From positions 1,853,501 to 1,917,500 of the forward strand of contig JAWNZC010000311.1 in the NCBI GenBank assembly GCA_035771165.1: a stretch of 64,000 bases of DNA, read 5' to 3'. Positions 36,001 to 48,074 of this stretch are shown here, piece by piece. The notes beneath the pieces were generated by a model that searched no databases, was not told the DNA's origin, and saw nothing but the letters and a program-made list of their open reading frames with translations. The first letter of the stretch is position 1, and the number at the start of each line of letters is the position of its first letter. Both the position numbers and the translations under genes were made by a program. This DNA comes from Paragorgia papillata. Lineage: Eukaryota; Cnidaria; Anthozoa; Scleralcyonacea; Coralliidae.

Positions 36001-36150
36001 TTTGTAAACACGATCGGATTAAAAATACTCGTTTCCATCGTTCAATCTGACAGCTCGTAGGTTGACGCCAAAAACTTCGGAGCTTCGATTGTCCCCGATC
36101 ATGCCCGATTCACTTGTCGCGCATTGTTTACAGCTACACAAAAAAGTTAA

Positions 36151-36170
36151 CACACACACACACACACAAC
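36151..36170 (+). repeat. (AC)n microsatellite
   Basis: A short run of AC dinucleotides inside the 7.19-kb element. Confidence 0.9.
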
Positions 36171-37959
36171 ACGATAGCAATATATCTGCGCGTTGCATGC
36201 GCAGATACAAAAAGGATAGATGTTGTTTTCGCATGTTTATCGCATCTTTGCTCACATGAAAATTATCGTATGTGGATAATTCACTTGTAAATTTCTAAAG
36301 CTTTCCTCGCTAAGATGGACAGTATTAAATGGATCAGATCACCTCGAAAATAACAGAAGGAATACTTGATAATGCGACGTTTACGAGGGAAGTGAGGCAA
36401 ATTTGACAAGAAATGAAACGGGTCGTAAAATGCCTGACTAAACTGTTCGTTTGCACGGAAATGGGGCTGGTTATATACACCTAATAGGAGCTAGATCGGT
36501 GTAAAACGGGTAACGAAATGGACGCACTTGGAGGTAAGAATAGGATATGAAATTTATCTTATTTGACTACCAATGTTTTGTTCCCTTCAAATATAGTGAG
36601 GCAAATTTTGTAACTGTGATTGAACCGACTCAAATTTTAAAAAATGGCGTTTTTATATAGCCGTTTATATAGCGTTTCGGCCATCTTTGTTTTTTAAGGT
36701 TCGGACATGCTCAGTGTAAATGTCTTGAATTTCTGGCCATGTAGCGTTGAAAGGGTTAAATAAAAGCTATAAATTCAAATGTGAAGTTCCTGAAATATGT
36801 CTGTTTTGGTTAGAAAGCCGCAAACGTTTCACAAGCTTCTTAATGGTAAGATTATGATGCATTCGAAGTCAACAATATTACTGATTTTATTTATTTATTT
36901 ATTAATTATAAGTGCACATTCACGCAATGAATGAAAAGGAAGACGTTTGCCAATTTTAAAAATATTTTCCGTTTAGCTAGAAATTAGAAATTTCTACCCC
37001 AAATAGCATTTTTCAATAGTTTGTGTTTGAATATATCTCGCGATGTTGTGCGTTAAGTATTTAAAAAAATCTAAAATTCTGTAGTAACAATTGTGAGAAG
37101 TCAATTTCCTGTCTATTTGTAATATTATTTCAAACAACGGTTCGCACATTTTTGACATTTCAACAAGTTTCACAAAACGGAGAAACTTGAACTATACATG
37201 GAATGAAAGCTTATTCAACATCTGATAACATACGTACACAATATATTTTAACAATGAGTAGTTCTAAAATTACTAGCCATCTTGTTCTACAACTGACGAG
37301 ATGCCGCGCGCAATTAATATGCAATGCCACTTGATATACTCACCGCTTCTCCCCTCGGAACTATTCAAAAGCCGTCAACATGAAAGTCCATAGGCATCGG
37401 GGACCAAAATATCACAGCCCTGCATTAAATAGCTTACCAAGTTGAGTTGAGAGTATTCTGTAGTCTAAAAACCAGCCGCCGTATATTTGACAACATATAA
37501 TTCTACAATTAACCCAAATTAGAAACATGTCACCCAATCAGATTTCACTACCAGGTTTCTTGGTAGTACTTGACGTCACTGGACGGCATTATCGCCTATT
37601 GAATTCAGACGCCTCTCTCAGCGAGTGAGAACGAGATGAGATCGGCGGCTGGCTTTCAGTCTAATTTTATGTAATAGTTAAGTGTTTTCAACTCTTTATT
37701 CCTTTTACAAAGGCTTTTTTTTGCGAAAGATACCTGCCTATGTATTTGCTTCACGAATCTCGGTATTAACAAAATAGTCGGTAAACAAATGTCTTCCAAG
37801 TCCGCATGTGTACTTGTTTCTCTCTTTATTTTGTAGTATAAACGCCGTATTATTAAATGGTTTAGTTACTGTGATGGGTTTCCTTTAAGTTTTGATTTGA
37901 TTTATTGCCGATTATTAAATCCAAATGGGAATTCAAATTTGGAAAAGTTTTAACATATT

Positions 37960-39460
37960 AAAACCTTATACGTGCAATTTATATAACTTAGTAAAAATCT
38001 TTAACGTGAACGCATAAATTCAGTGAGATATGAATTATAACTTGTCTTTTTGAATTAGTATTTTAATTTGGACCCTTGACTTTACTAACTGGTCAATGAC
38101 TCATTGACTATAAATGGGTGCCACACTCCCATGGACCCATAAATTAGATTCTTGAGTTTATAATACACCGTCTATAATCTGCTAGGTTAATGTCAAGACT
38201 TGGCATTAGTATTGTTTCTAATTTTTAAATAACCAAAGATAAGTTTGTGCTCCTTCAAATGGTTCAGTGGTTCACATGGTTTTCTAATGTAGTATTTTCA
38301 GTTTGACTCTTTCAATCACCATAGGCAGCATGTGTATTTGTCAGTTTGCTACCCTTGCTTAAGTTATCTAGTTCAATAGTTCAGCATATCTCACTAGTCA
38401 TCAAAACTTGCTGCAAGTGATCTTTGCTCTATCATCTTAGTAGACTGTAATCTTCAGTTTATTACCTTTACAGGTTGTACACAATCACATACATGTAATT
38501 GGCTTGGCTTTAGTATCAGCTTTTAATACATGTATTTTATTTTGTAATCCAGTGGCTCAGGTGTGTTATTGTAATAGTTATTGCTGTTCAATGATTAGAG
38601 AGATTTCAATACTGTATGCATGTATATATTAAAAGCTTCTATATGTGGAGTTGCATTTCTATAATTTTAAGTAAATATTTATAAATATTTAGTTTTTTAC
38701 CACAATTAGTATTACTTGTCTTCCAAAGAACACTATAGTAACTGACTTTTTAACTGGGTATTTACCACAAAGGTTGGCTGTGGTTTCCTTCTCAAGATGG
38801 CAAACCCAAATTTTGCTGTACTGAGTCCATCATTGCAATGCATTTCATAAGGGCAAAAGTCCCCAAAACATAGAGTTTAGCTATATTGACAAGAGAATTC
38901 TATGATGGGATTATGATAAGCCCTGAACATCAAGATGTGTCATTGAAAGTAGCTTCAACCAAAACAAGAGAATTAATAATGTATTTTCAAATACAGAAAT
39001 ATTAAAAATAGATTATGCAAATGCTCTTGCTGTATTGTTGTGAATATTTATTTGCATGTGGCTATATTATATTTCATTTATGTAATAATAAACTTGCAGA
39101 TACTGTTAGAGTTTTAGTTGGCATCCCAGACACTCTGCAGAAATGGTAATATCAACAGGTGCATTTACTTGTAAAAAATGTAAAGTTTAGCTGGTTTTCA
39201 TTGAAAAGCCGACCATTTAAAGCAAAAATTATGATTCAACTTTAGTGGTATAACTCAAAAAGACAAGTCATACTTTATAATGTCTCACTATTATTTATGC
39301 CTCCATGAAGGCCTTTATTGTATAAATTGCATTGCAAGCTAATTTATTTCTATAGATCCATGTGAGTACAAAACCATAAAAAAAACAATACACTTCTGAT
39401 GGCAACAAGGTTGCCTAAAGAAACATATTAAAGGTGGCAAATGGACTATAACGTTTTATG
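37960..39460. other. Non-coding centre of the host DNA element
   Basis: About 1.5 kb of AT-rich DNA between the two long TIRs of the 30,092-46,178 element. No frame over 60 codons with motifs, so no transposase remains. Confidence 0.7.
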
Positions 39461-40090
39461 CTAGAACTTTTCCAAACTTGAATTCTCATTTGGATTACTC
39501 GGCAATAAATCAATCAAAACTTAAAGGAAACCCATCACAGTAAACCATTTAATAATACGGCGTTTATACTACAAAATAAAGAGAGAAACAAGTACACATG
39601 CGGACTTGGAAGACATTTGTTTACCGACTATTTTGTTAATACCGTGATTTGTGAAGCAAATACATAGGCAGATATCTTTCGCAAAAAAAAAGCCTTTGTA
39701 AAAGGAATAAAGAGTTGAAAACACTTAACTATTACATAAAATAAGATTACGAACCTTAATTCGGTGGTAAATCTTAGCAAACTTCTCGAATTTGGCGAAA
39801 AACGTCGTTAAACTGCTTTCCACTCCTATGTACGCCATATTGTTTAGGACCCAAGTGGGTCCTAGTTAGCCTGGTTCCCTGGCCCAATTTCAAAAGAAAT
39901 AAGGGCCAGGTAACCACTAATCTCATGCTCACGCCATCAGGGCTAAATCCACTTGTACGTCTGCGCATGTCTAAAGCTTGGCGGAGCAGAGATCTGAGTA
40001 CGAACTAGTTGCTAAGGGCAACATTAAAATTGTCACTTTTTCAAAAACAAAAACAACGCAAATCATAACAAAACAAAACCCATTTTCAAA

Positions 40091-42009
40091 ATGCAAAATT
40101 ACGACGAGCAGTTGTGTCCATTGAGTTGTATCGAATTTTGCTCTATATGTGGAAGCATACCAAAGGAAAAAAGAAGTCTTACAGGGGAAAATGGAGTTCG
40201 ACGGAATTTAACAAATTTAATTAGAAAATACGGACACATTACGATTGAAAAAGGTTGCATATGCCGAAAGTGTTACGACCGTCTACTGAAGATAGATAAC
40301 CTTACATCAGAGTTGAAGCAGCAGTGCAGAAAACACAGGAACAGTCGTAAACGAGTTGCCCTGACCGACGTGACAAGCCTGTTTCATGATACTAACCTTG
40401 CAAATACACCAACTTTTCTCGAGGAAAAGACGCCCATGTCGTCAATACTATTAAATCCGAAGCCATCAGAGCCAGAGGAAATGTCTGAAGAAAACGACCG
40501 CTCACAGTACATCACGTCGTTCAACCGACAAAGCCAGCAAAGAATAAACAATACTGCTTGGAAAAAGCAATGTATATCGACTTCGACGCCCCAAACATCG
40601 CAGTACTTACCTGTATTAACTGAGATAAATAATGGAAGTAGTTGTGAAGCCCTCAAAACGTTACTAGTGTCTGACAATGGCGACAACGGGAATACACAAG
40701 AAAACACACAGCAAAAGGTGGGCATTTTCATTATTGTTTTAACAACATATTAATGAATAAAATAGTTTGCTAATTTATTTACTGTATAGGCAAAATCTGT
40801 GCTCTTAAAATTCATGTCTGATGTATTATATACAATGTACATAATTTACTAGACTAAAAATGGGTGAAATGGTCATGTCTGTGCTTATATATATAGCTGG
40901 CCATGATGCAACCATGTAAGTGAGTTGAGAGAATTTGAAAGTCTACTGTATGTGTCACCAGTGAAGCTGAGCTGTAGGCATAGGCTTTACATATTAGGTA
41001 CTTTCAAAATCTCCCAAACTGACTTAAATGTTTGCATTAGGTTATATAAACACAGGATGTTCTTTTTGAATTTCTTTTATGTAATGGAAAAGACTTAGAA
41101 AAGAGTGTCCTGTGACAACACAACCAGGTTTGCATAACCTGATACAAAACATGGTGAATGACCAATCACAGCACTAAAACACAACCTATATGATCAAATC
41201 AGTTTTATATTGGATGTATCAGAGTTTATATACACAATTATAAAACTACCAACCTCACATATATAAACTCTTGCTGTATTAGCAACATTAATCCCTTGGG
41301 CTTTGGCCTCAGGGATGATATATTTTGCTATTAAACTTGGTCAGGTTAGGTGCTTAACACGTGCATGTACAGTACACTAAGTCTTATAAATATATTTATA
41401 AAGTGCTAAGAATTCTAATCTCAGCTGCTTGTAAAATATTTAGTATAGTAAATATTGTATGGTTTCTTTCTTAATACTAATAATTTTTCAAATATTTTTT
41501 TTTGCATCACAAAAGGTCTTGAGACAGCAACTTGATGCAAATGCAGAAGTGCCTATGCAATAAAATTTGGAAAGTAAAGAAATAAAAATTTTACAAATTT
41601 TGTTGCAACAAGGCGGGGACATCCCTTCAGTTGCTGATGTGCTCTTGGACAACCAGCATTTTGTATCACATGTGGCAGAGAAGATTGCATTAAGATGTTC
41701 CAACACAATGGAATCTTTGGGAAATCGAAAACATGGAAATACAAGTGTCCTGATGAAAACGACCTACCATGACTGTTCTTCCTTCTCCTGGACTGAAATT
41801 TATTCAGAGTTTCAGAGGAAATTTCCAGAACTGTGCACTATTCTAAATGGAATTCTATCATCCAAAAATTCAAAGGACCCCAACATGCAGGAGAAACAAA
41901 ACGGTTGGGAGTAATTTATGCCATAGCAGCACAAGCTCGAAATCCATGTTTGAGCCTGGTCCAGCGATTAATGTCCTTGTGTCTACTTGACAATATTGCA
42001 GATCAGAAG
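40091..42009 (+). pseudogene. Cys-rich (ZAD-like) transposon protein, broken
   Basis: Exon 1, 40,091-40,717, encodes an N-terminal zinc-binding module (FCSICG near residue 17, GCICRKCYDRL near 55) followed by a basic stretch (KHRNSRKR) and a long Ser/Thr/Asn-rich linker. Exon 2, 41,516-42,009 (acceptor CACAAAAG, phase 0), has an in-frame TAA after PMQ, then a helical domain (SVADVLLDNQHFVSHVAEKI, WTEIYSEFQRKFPELC). A frameshift near 41,900 precedes GVIYAIAAQARNPC and LVQRLMSLCLL. A donor GTGAGT at 42,010 shows that further exons existed, but none is seen before the helicase gene, so the C-terminal part is missing. The CxxC...CxxC pattern is like insect ZAD domains; exact identity is uncertain. 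It is probably the element's DNA-binding or transposase-like partner. Confidence 0.6.
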
Positions 42010-42342
42010 GTGAGTAAAACAATATAATATACTGTCTAATACATCAATGTGATACATTACCGGTATTGTTGAACTGTTTTTGCATGTGTGAAAAATACTA
42101 CGCAGTATATACCCAACATGTATGGTATAATTATAATACATTACTAAGATATTTTTATTATATTATGCCATGTTGTTTCATGTTATGTTAATTCTGGAGA
42201 CTAGAAGGTGTTTTCAAAAATAAAATTTCAATTTGTTGTTTTTGCTATATAAAAGATTTAAGTACTGCACTCAGAAAAATGTTGAGTTTCATACAGGCCA
42301 GATCCAAACCTACAAATGTGAATTAATGTATTGAGTAATTAA

Positions 42343-44424
42343 TTAAGGTTCCGTTGTAAAAGATGTCATAAAACAATGATTTAGAATACGAACAATATTG
42401 GCAACATATGTTGAATTCAGGTGAGGGTAAAATTCGCGAAATCTTTCGTCACTTGTGATATTGTCCTTGTTTTGTAAAATATCTCGCAGTAGAGATTGAG
42501 TGAGCCCTGACACCTGTTCTGCAGCAGGTAAGCTTATATTTAACACTGCATTCTCAGCATCAAAGTACTGAGCCAGCAACGAGTCTACTGGAAACATGCC
42601 TAATCTAACATTTTGGTTCGAGTGTTTTGTTACGTCGGTCAAAGGGCTTTCAGTTAAACAACACGTGTTACACTTACACATTCTCTCACAGATATCGCAG
42701 CAGTCGTGTTCATTTTGAGCCCTGTTATCAAAAGGAACAGCGAAATGGCGGCACAGGAACTTCCACCTGCATTCTTTGCTGCGAATAAAATCCTTCATAG
42801 TAGGTTCTACATGAACCAAATCTTGTTTGTTAAAGTAAGCTACGGCTGACGCCGGATAACCATCACGACCAGCTCGACCAACTTCTTGAAGATATGCTGC
42901 GAAACAAAAAGAACACTGTTTCGAAAATATGTTCGACTCATAATTATAATTAATCATCATAATTATTCCACTTTTGTCCTACTGAGACCCGCTGCCCACC
43001 ATGACAAACCCACCGTTCCCAAGAAGTTCATTTGACCAAAGTACAAATCTCAAAGTCAAAGGAGCTGAATAAATTAATAAGTCATGTTAAAAAGGTAAAC
43101 AACAAAGACAAAACAACAGTTGAGTTTAATACTTTCTAATGATTTTGGTACACAGTAGTGCAGAATCCTCCTGATATCAACTACATCGGTTCCCATACTG
43201 TACGCTTCGGTTGCAAACAAGAGGCGAATGTTTCCACTGTTCATTTCGTTGATTACGGTTTTCTTTAACTGTCAATATAAAATATATGAAGTACTATGAT
43301 CAGATATTCTAGTTTAATTACACGTAGGTAACACTGCGAGTATTGTACATAGCGTCGAGAGCGAGGTCGAGAGCGAAGAGATTTACTGTTTTGGCTATCA
43401 AGAAAACCGTACCTGTTCTGTGCAAGACGCATGGTATTGTGAAACCAAGTTTTTTAGCCATAGCTGCTTGGACAAGTCATCGTTTTTGGGTTTTGGAAGA
43501 ACTTCCTCTTCATCTGGTAACTGGGAAAACCATTTCGTAGCCTTTCCCACACCACTTCAAGGTGGAATATATCACTGTTTTTGGAAAGAATTGCCTTTGT
43601 TTCTTCAGTTCGTGAATAAAAGGTCCAATTGTACTTAGGTAAGTTTCGACCGTATTTTGCGGTGGTTTTTCCAGAACTAGGAGTTTTATATTCGAGTGTA
43701 CAATTGTCATTTTGATGACTTTGGGTTTTCGCAATGAAAGAGTTTTTGTAATGTACTTACAGATTTCGTCAGAGCCAGTACCAGTCAACGCTAGAAACTG
43801 AGTGTTTGGAAGTATTGAACGAAGTTTGTTGATGTCCAGAAAATCTTTTCGAAAAGTAACTCCTCACTTTTGAATGCAATGGGCTTCGTCAACAATTATA
43901 TGAGTACTTTTCGACTGCCAAGATTCATCGCTGAATAAATCAAACATGGTTTTGGTTAACAGGTTTTCTGGATGGGCTATTAGATATCGGAAATCAACTG
44001 CTTTCAATTTGAAACACGGTTCACAAGTTGACTTTTGGCAATTCTGTAAATGTCGGATAGTTTCTGGTGTAACACAATAAGCGCTTCGGCCATATCGTTG
44101 AATTTGTTCTGTTATTATGGAGTTTAATGGAGTAATGATTATCACGACTGACTTCAGTTTTTCTGTGTCCATAAGGTAAGGTAAGGTTTCAAAGATTAAA
44201 GACTTTCCATGACCAGTTCGTAGAGCTGCAATTACATCCCCATTCACTGCTGCTCGAAGGCATTGGGCTTGCTTAGGTTTATGTAAAGAATAACTACAAC
44301 CTCTGTTCTTGTTTATCGAAAAGAGTGCTGCCTTGAGTCGGATAGAGAAATCTATACTATATCGAACATTTGTTGGAATTTCTCCAAGAATCCCAGTCTT
44401 CTTACAGGACGAAATGAATGCCAT
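42343..44424 (-). pseudogene. RecQ-family DNA helicase of a DNA transposon, broken
   Basis: Proposed minus-strand exons are 44,424-43,413, 43,268-43,133 and 42,896-42,343, joined in phase to about 567 residues. It is an ATP-dependent 3'-5' helicase by family. Visible motifs are a Q-motif-like KPKQAQCL, Walker A TGHGKS near 70-75, VDEAHC near 178-183, LTGTGS (motif III), LLFATEAYSMGTDVVDIRR (motif V) and YLQEVGRAGRDG (motif VI). A Cys-rich zinc region CCDICERMCKCNTCC follows. A TGA after CIQK stands where RecQ proteins have Trp, and a one-base insertion near 43,535 shifts the frame before SQLPDEEE. Both breaks suggest an inactive copy. It faces the Cys-rich gene tail to tail. Confidence 0.85.
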
Positions 44425-44772
44425 TTGATAATGTAAAAAATTCCAGTCTCGCCAAACTATTTATCATTAAATTTTGGTTCGTGATTTTATATTTTTCTCA
44501 TTTTGGTTCGCAAAAGGTTGACCTTGTCAATTTCACGCAATAGTCTTTGACCTTGGCAGTTTCACTCATAGCCAATAAAAACGCGCGAAATTTTAACCAA
44601 TAGGAAAGCAGAAGTCTTTAGTGGTTACCTGGCCCATATTCTTTGATTGGGCCAGGGTACCAGGCTAGGTCCTAGTAAGATGGCCGCCGCTGCTCACTTC
44701 CGGCATCAAAACCAGGGCGCGAGAAACAATAGATGCGCTATCCAGTCCTTTTATAGAGATCAGTGCTTGGCC

Positions 44773-46018
44773 TTCGTGTGACCTTTAAATTAACTTTATA
44801 TTGTTATCTATCTATATAAATAAATAATAAATAAATATTTAGTTAAGTAAACAAGTAATTTACTTTAGAAAACGATTCTTTGGAGATAGAATTCTTTGAC
44901 CACGAGGTTATTAAAACTTCAGTGAGCGGATACTACGGGTAAAAGTCCGTGGCAAAAAAGTCCTGCACTCGCAAAGCCGGCTTTTACCTTTCTTGATTTT
45001 GCCGACACATTTGTTTATAGAAAAAGATTGCTAACAATTTCGGAACTACGCATTGTTGAAATACATCGGGTATGTATGTTGTTAGAAATTTTATAAGCTT
45101 TCATTTGGTATATAATTCAAATTTTAGTGTTACCTGTAACTTTTTAAAATGTTCAAAATGTTCTCACCATTGTTCGTAAAATAAGAATTTTATAATGGAA
45201 ATGGACTCCTCACAAGTGTTATAGAATTTTGGATTTTGTTTTTAAACACTAAACGCACCTGAACCCTGAACTGCATATTTGAAACAGAGGATACCGTCAA
45301 GTGCTATTCATGTCAAACTTTTAATTTTCTTGCTGGGAAGTATTTTAATATATGAAAAAAACATCATTGTTTTGGTCTGGACGGTTTGAAATTTATGTAT
45401 TTTTTAGTTTGTTTTGCCTTTTGCTGTTTTGGTGTTTGCAGTTCAGAAAGACTTCTGGTATGAACCTCAGATATTTCTTAAACCGAAGCTAATTCAAATA
45501 TGAAAGGAGTCGAAAAGTTTGCAGATTTCTAGTTGAAGTAGAAAAACGTTTTTGGTGCAAATTGGTAGTCATACAGATTCATAAGGCCATACCTTTTGAA
45601 TATGAAAAGATAATAAAACTTTTATGGTCAATGGTGAGAACATTTTGAACATTTTAAAAAGTTACAGGTAACACTAAAGTTCGAACTATACACCGAATGA
45701 AAGCTTATAAAATTTCTAACAACACACGTACTCGATGTATTTCAACAATGCGTAGTTCCGAAATTTTTAGCCATCTTTTTCTATAAACAAGTGTGTCGGC
45801 ATCATCGAGAAATGTAAAACTCAGCTTCGTGAGTACAGGACTTTTTTGCCACGGACTTTTACCCGTAGTATCCGCGTACTGAAGTTTTAATGACCTCGTG
45901 GTCAAAGAATTTCATCTCCAACGAAACGTTTTCTAAAGTAAATCACTTATTACTTAACTAAATATTATTTATAGGTATATAGATAGCAATATAAAGTTAA
46001 TTAAAAGGTCACAAGAAG
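44773..46018. mobile_element. 1.25-kb long-inverted-repeat element nested in right TIR
   Basis: Arms of about 400 bp (44,773 to about 45,170 and about 45,615-46,018) begin TTC(G/T)TGTGACCTTT and are inverted copies. The flanks are GGCC on both sides (44,769-44,772 and 46,019-46,022), either a 4-bp duplication or part of a longer palindromic end (TTGGCC...GGCCAA). The interior is non-coding. The subterminal module starting near GTTGAAATACATC recurs in two other elements in the window. Confidence 0.8.
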
Positions 46019-46178
46019 GCCAACAGTAATTGACTACAGGAGCCCGAGGGTCGTAAGGGCGAGAGGGATAATTTCGCGGGGGCACTTACTTTCAAAATGG
46101 GCCGACTGGCGCATGCGCATAAAAATAATGGGACACTTTTTTCCGCGAGTCGGACTTCTGGTCAATCCTTATTCTGTG

Positions 46179-46345
46179 TCCGGGCCTTCGGCCCTACGCC
46201 CGTGCTCGGGGATAAACTACTTCACAGATTTCGTCTCCCTCGCTTTTTCTACACGCGTGTAAAATGGACTCCACGCATGTCGAGATTAGCACCCTCACCG
46301 GGCTCCGGGCCTTCGGCCATACGCCCGGGCTCGGGGATAACGTTG
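46179..46345 (+). repeat. GC-rich tandem repeat, right side of 16-kb insertion
   Basis: Two units with CCGGGCCTTCGGCC(C/A)TACGCCC and GCTCGGGGATAA. The second contains ACTCCACGCATGTCGAGATT, matching the fragment left of the composite at 30,048-30,091. Confidence 0.8.
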
Positions 46346-46349
46346 GCAT

Positions 46350-47726
46350 GTGGAAAATATTTTATTAAAAGGTAAAGACTTGCAGCGGTTTTGTTGAGTA
46401 TAGCGGTTGGATAACAGAAGAAAGACAGTTTAGTGTCAAAGGGTTTCAGCTTTTCTATCTTCTCGTGGTATGATTTTTTATATATACTTCTATATAGTTT
46501 CATTTAGTGATTCAAAATACTGTGTTCACAAGTTTATGTATGTTTTTCCTACTGTTTTACACTGTTTTCTTTATAAATATCGCTCGTAAATTTTGCTTTG
46601 TCACAGTTTTCCAAGCATTTCTTTTAAAATTCGCTGTTTACACATGAAGTTGTCAAAACCATTTGGATGATAAAACTCATTTGCATCCCCATAGCTCTCT
46701 GTTGAATATATTTTTTCTGTGGCAAGCGAAATAGTTTGAAAATCGATCAATTTTAATGACTGAATGTAAAAAAATAACTTTTTTGGACCGCGGTCCAAGA
46801 TATCGTGAAATACCGCCCGCTCACGTAGCCAATCAAATTGCAGGAAAGCCTAGGATTCCGCCCGCTCACGACTAATAAAAAAATAAATAGATTTCTTGTG
46901 ATAAATTTGAACATTCCTGAATCATCAATATAATTTTATTTTTATTTTTCCCCCTCCTCCGATCCTGAAAAAAAAGGATTTCTGGCCGCAAAACACAAAC
47001 TGAAAATTGGTGTGGCCTTATAACTCGATAAAGTCTTCATATTTATAGAAGATGAAAGCTTTCTGACTGATGGGTTTTGACGGTCTTCCACTGTCCCAGT
47101 CTGATATAGTTTGTCATCCGGTTTCTTGTTTTAACGACGGGAAAATAGACGGAAGAACTTGCCGTTTACCGGATTTTAAAACACATGACAACTGACGAGT
47201 TTCTCGTCTGCTATTAACACTTGGAAAAGGTTGATAAAGACACTCTAAGAAGAACTTAGTACGCCTCGCTTCTTTACGATTTTCTCGTGATCTTCAGCGA
47301 TTCCTTATAGAGCTGGCGACTTCATAAAACGAAATGTTTGTAGATTTCCATGACCATATATGTGTATTGACAGTCTTGTTTATTTTATTGCCAAGTGTTC
47401 GTGCCGTACGCCGGCCGGCACGTCTTTAATTCAGACTACTGAGAAAGCTACAACAGTAATTGTCTAGGAATATTATTATCAGTATTGTAGTTCAAAACTA
47501 CAATAAGACTCTTTATATCATGAAAACGTCCCGCGCCGTTCAGCAACAAACATAAATAATATACATGGAAAAACCACCGATTGCACCGAAATATTTTGTT
47601 TACACAAACTTGAGATCATGTTCTACTGATATTCCTATTTCACGGCTATTTGGTCAGACAAATAATCCAGCAGGCCTCTTGAGTCGTTCCACAAGAAATT
47701 AACAATGACCAACCGTGCAACTCTTT
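46350..47726. other. Intergenic, no gene seen
   Basis: AT-rich with a GGACCGCGGTCC palindrome near 46,785 and a twice-repeated CCGCCCGCTCACG near 46,815-46,870. Short frames only. Confidence 0.5.
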
Positions 47727-47811
47727 CCTGTCCGAATTGGTCTTTAGTATTTTATTCTGGCTAACGCCAGACGATTCTATTCACCTATGGCAAGCCAAAC
47801 TTGACAAAAGT

Positions 47812-48005
47812 GTATCGAGAATTCCATGCGTATGTCGAGAATTTGAATCGTGTATCGAGAATTTTATGCGTATGTCGAGAATTTCATGCGTACGCCGAGA
47901 AAAATATAATGTGATAGTCGAGAATTACAAGTGTGGTTCGAGATATATTTTAAATATTGTCGAGAATTTAAAATTCCAGGCGTATGTCGAGATTTCTGAC
48001 TGTAA
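47812..48005 (+). promoter_or_regulatory. Phased TCGAGAATT motifs in TIR (mirrored at other end)
   Basis: Within each TIR, TCGAGAATT or a close variant occurs about nine times. The first four intervals are exactly 20 bp, later ones 20-27 bp. Linkers repeat CATGCGTATG. This looks like an array of transposase-binding sites on one DNA face. The mirrored set is at about 53,930-54,122. Confidence 0.75.
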
Positions 48006-48074
48006 CACTGGTCAGCGGCTTAGGATCAATACTTTATGTGAGCTTTCATTTTATGTCTTTAGTTATTATTCGAA

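Larger units (their letters stand above)
30478..37664. mobile_element. 7.19-kb DNA element with TIRs of at least 0.8 kb, nested in left TIR
   Basis: The ends are TAGACTGAAAGCCAGCC on the left and its inverted match CTTTCAGTCTAA on the right. They are flanked by TTTTATGT on both sides (30,470-30,477 and 37,665-37,672), an 8-bp duplication. The empty site is preserved in the host element's other arm near 39,735-39,745. The arms 30,478 to about 31,310 and about 36,860-37,664 are inverted copies at roughly 85-90% by eye; a further inverted match (GGCCAGAAATTCAAGACA near 31,498, TGTCTTGAATTTCTGGCC near 36,722) suggests a degenerate extension. Inside are a Ulp1-like element and satellite-related repeats. 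No transposase of its own was recognised. Confidence 0.88.
39867..44667. mobile_element. 4.80-kb element with RecQ helicase and Cys-rich gene
   Basis: TIRs of about 55 bp: TAGCCTGGT(T/A)CCCTGGCCCA, then GGGCCAGGTAACCACTA. It is flanked by a perfect 9-bp duplication GGTCCTAGT (39,858-39,866 and 44,668-44,676). The empty site (ACTAGGACC) is intact in the opposite arm of the host element at 30,341-30,352. Two genes with introns converge: a zinc-ribbon/ZAD-like protein on plus and a RecQ-type helicase on minus. A 9-bp duplication would suit Mutator-like elements, but no MULE transposase is present. I do not recognise the superfamily. Confidence 0.85.
30092..46178. mobile_element. 16-kb composite: host DNA element with about 680-bp TIRs, interrupted three times
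   Basis: The termini are perfect inverted copies of CACAGAATAAGG, flanked by direct TCCGGGC (30,085-30,091 and 46,179-46,185; extendable to 8 bp if one terminal base is assigned to the duplication). The left TIR is 30,092-30,477 plus 37,673 to about 37,960. The right TIR is about 39,460-39,866, 44,668-44,772 and 46,019-46,178. The pieces match when read across the insertions. Without the three insertions the element is about 2.8 kb, with roughly 1.5 kb of non-coding centre. It encodes nothing recognisable, so it was non-autonomous. A 7-8-bp duplication fits P, hAT or KDZ-type elements; the family is not resolved. Confidence 0.85.
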
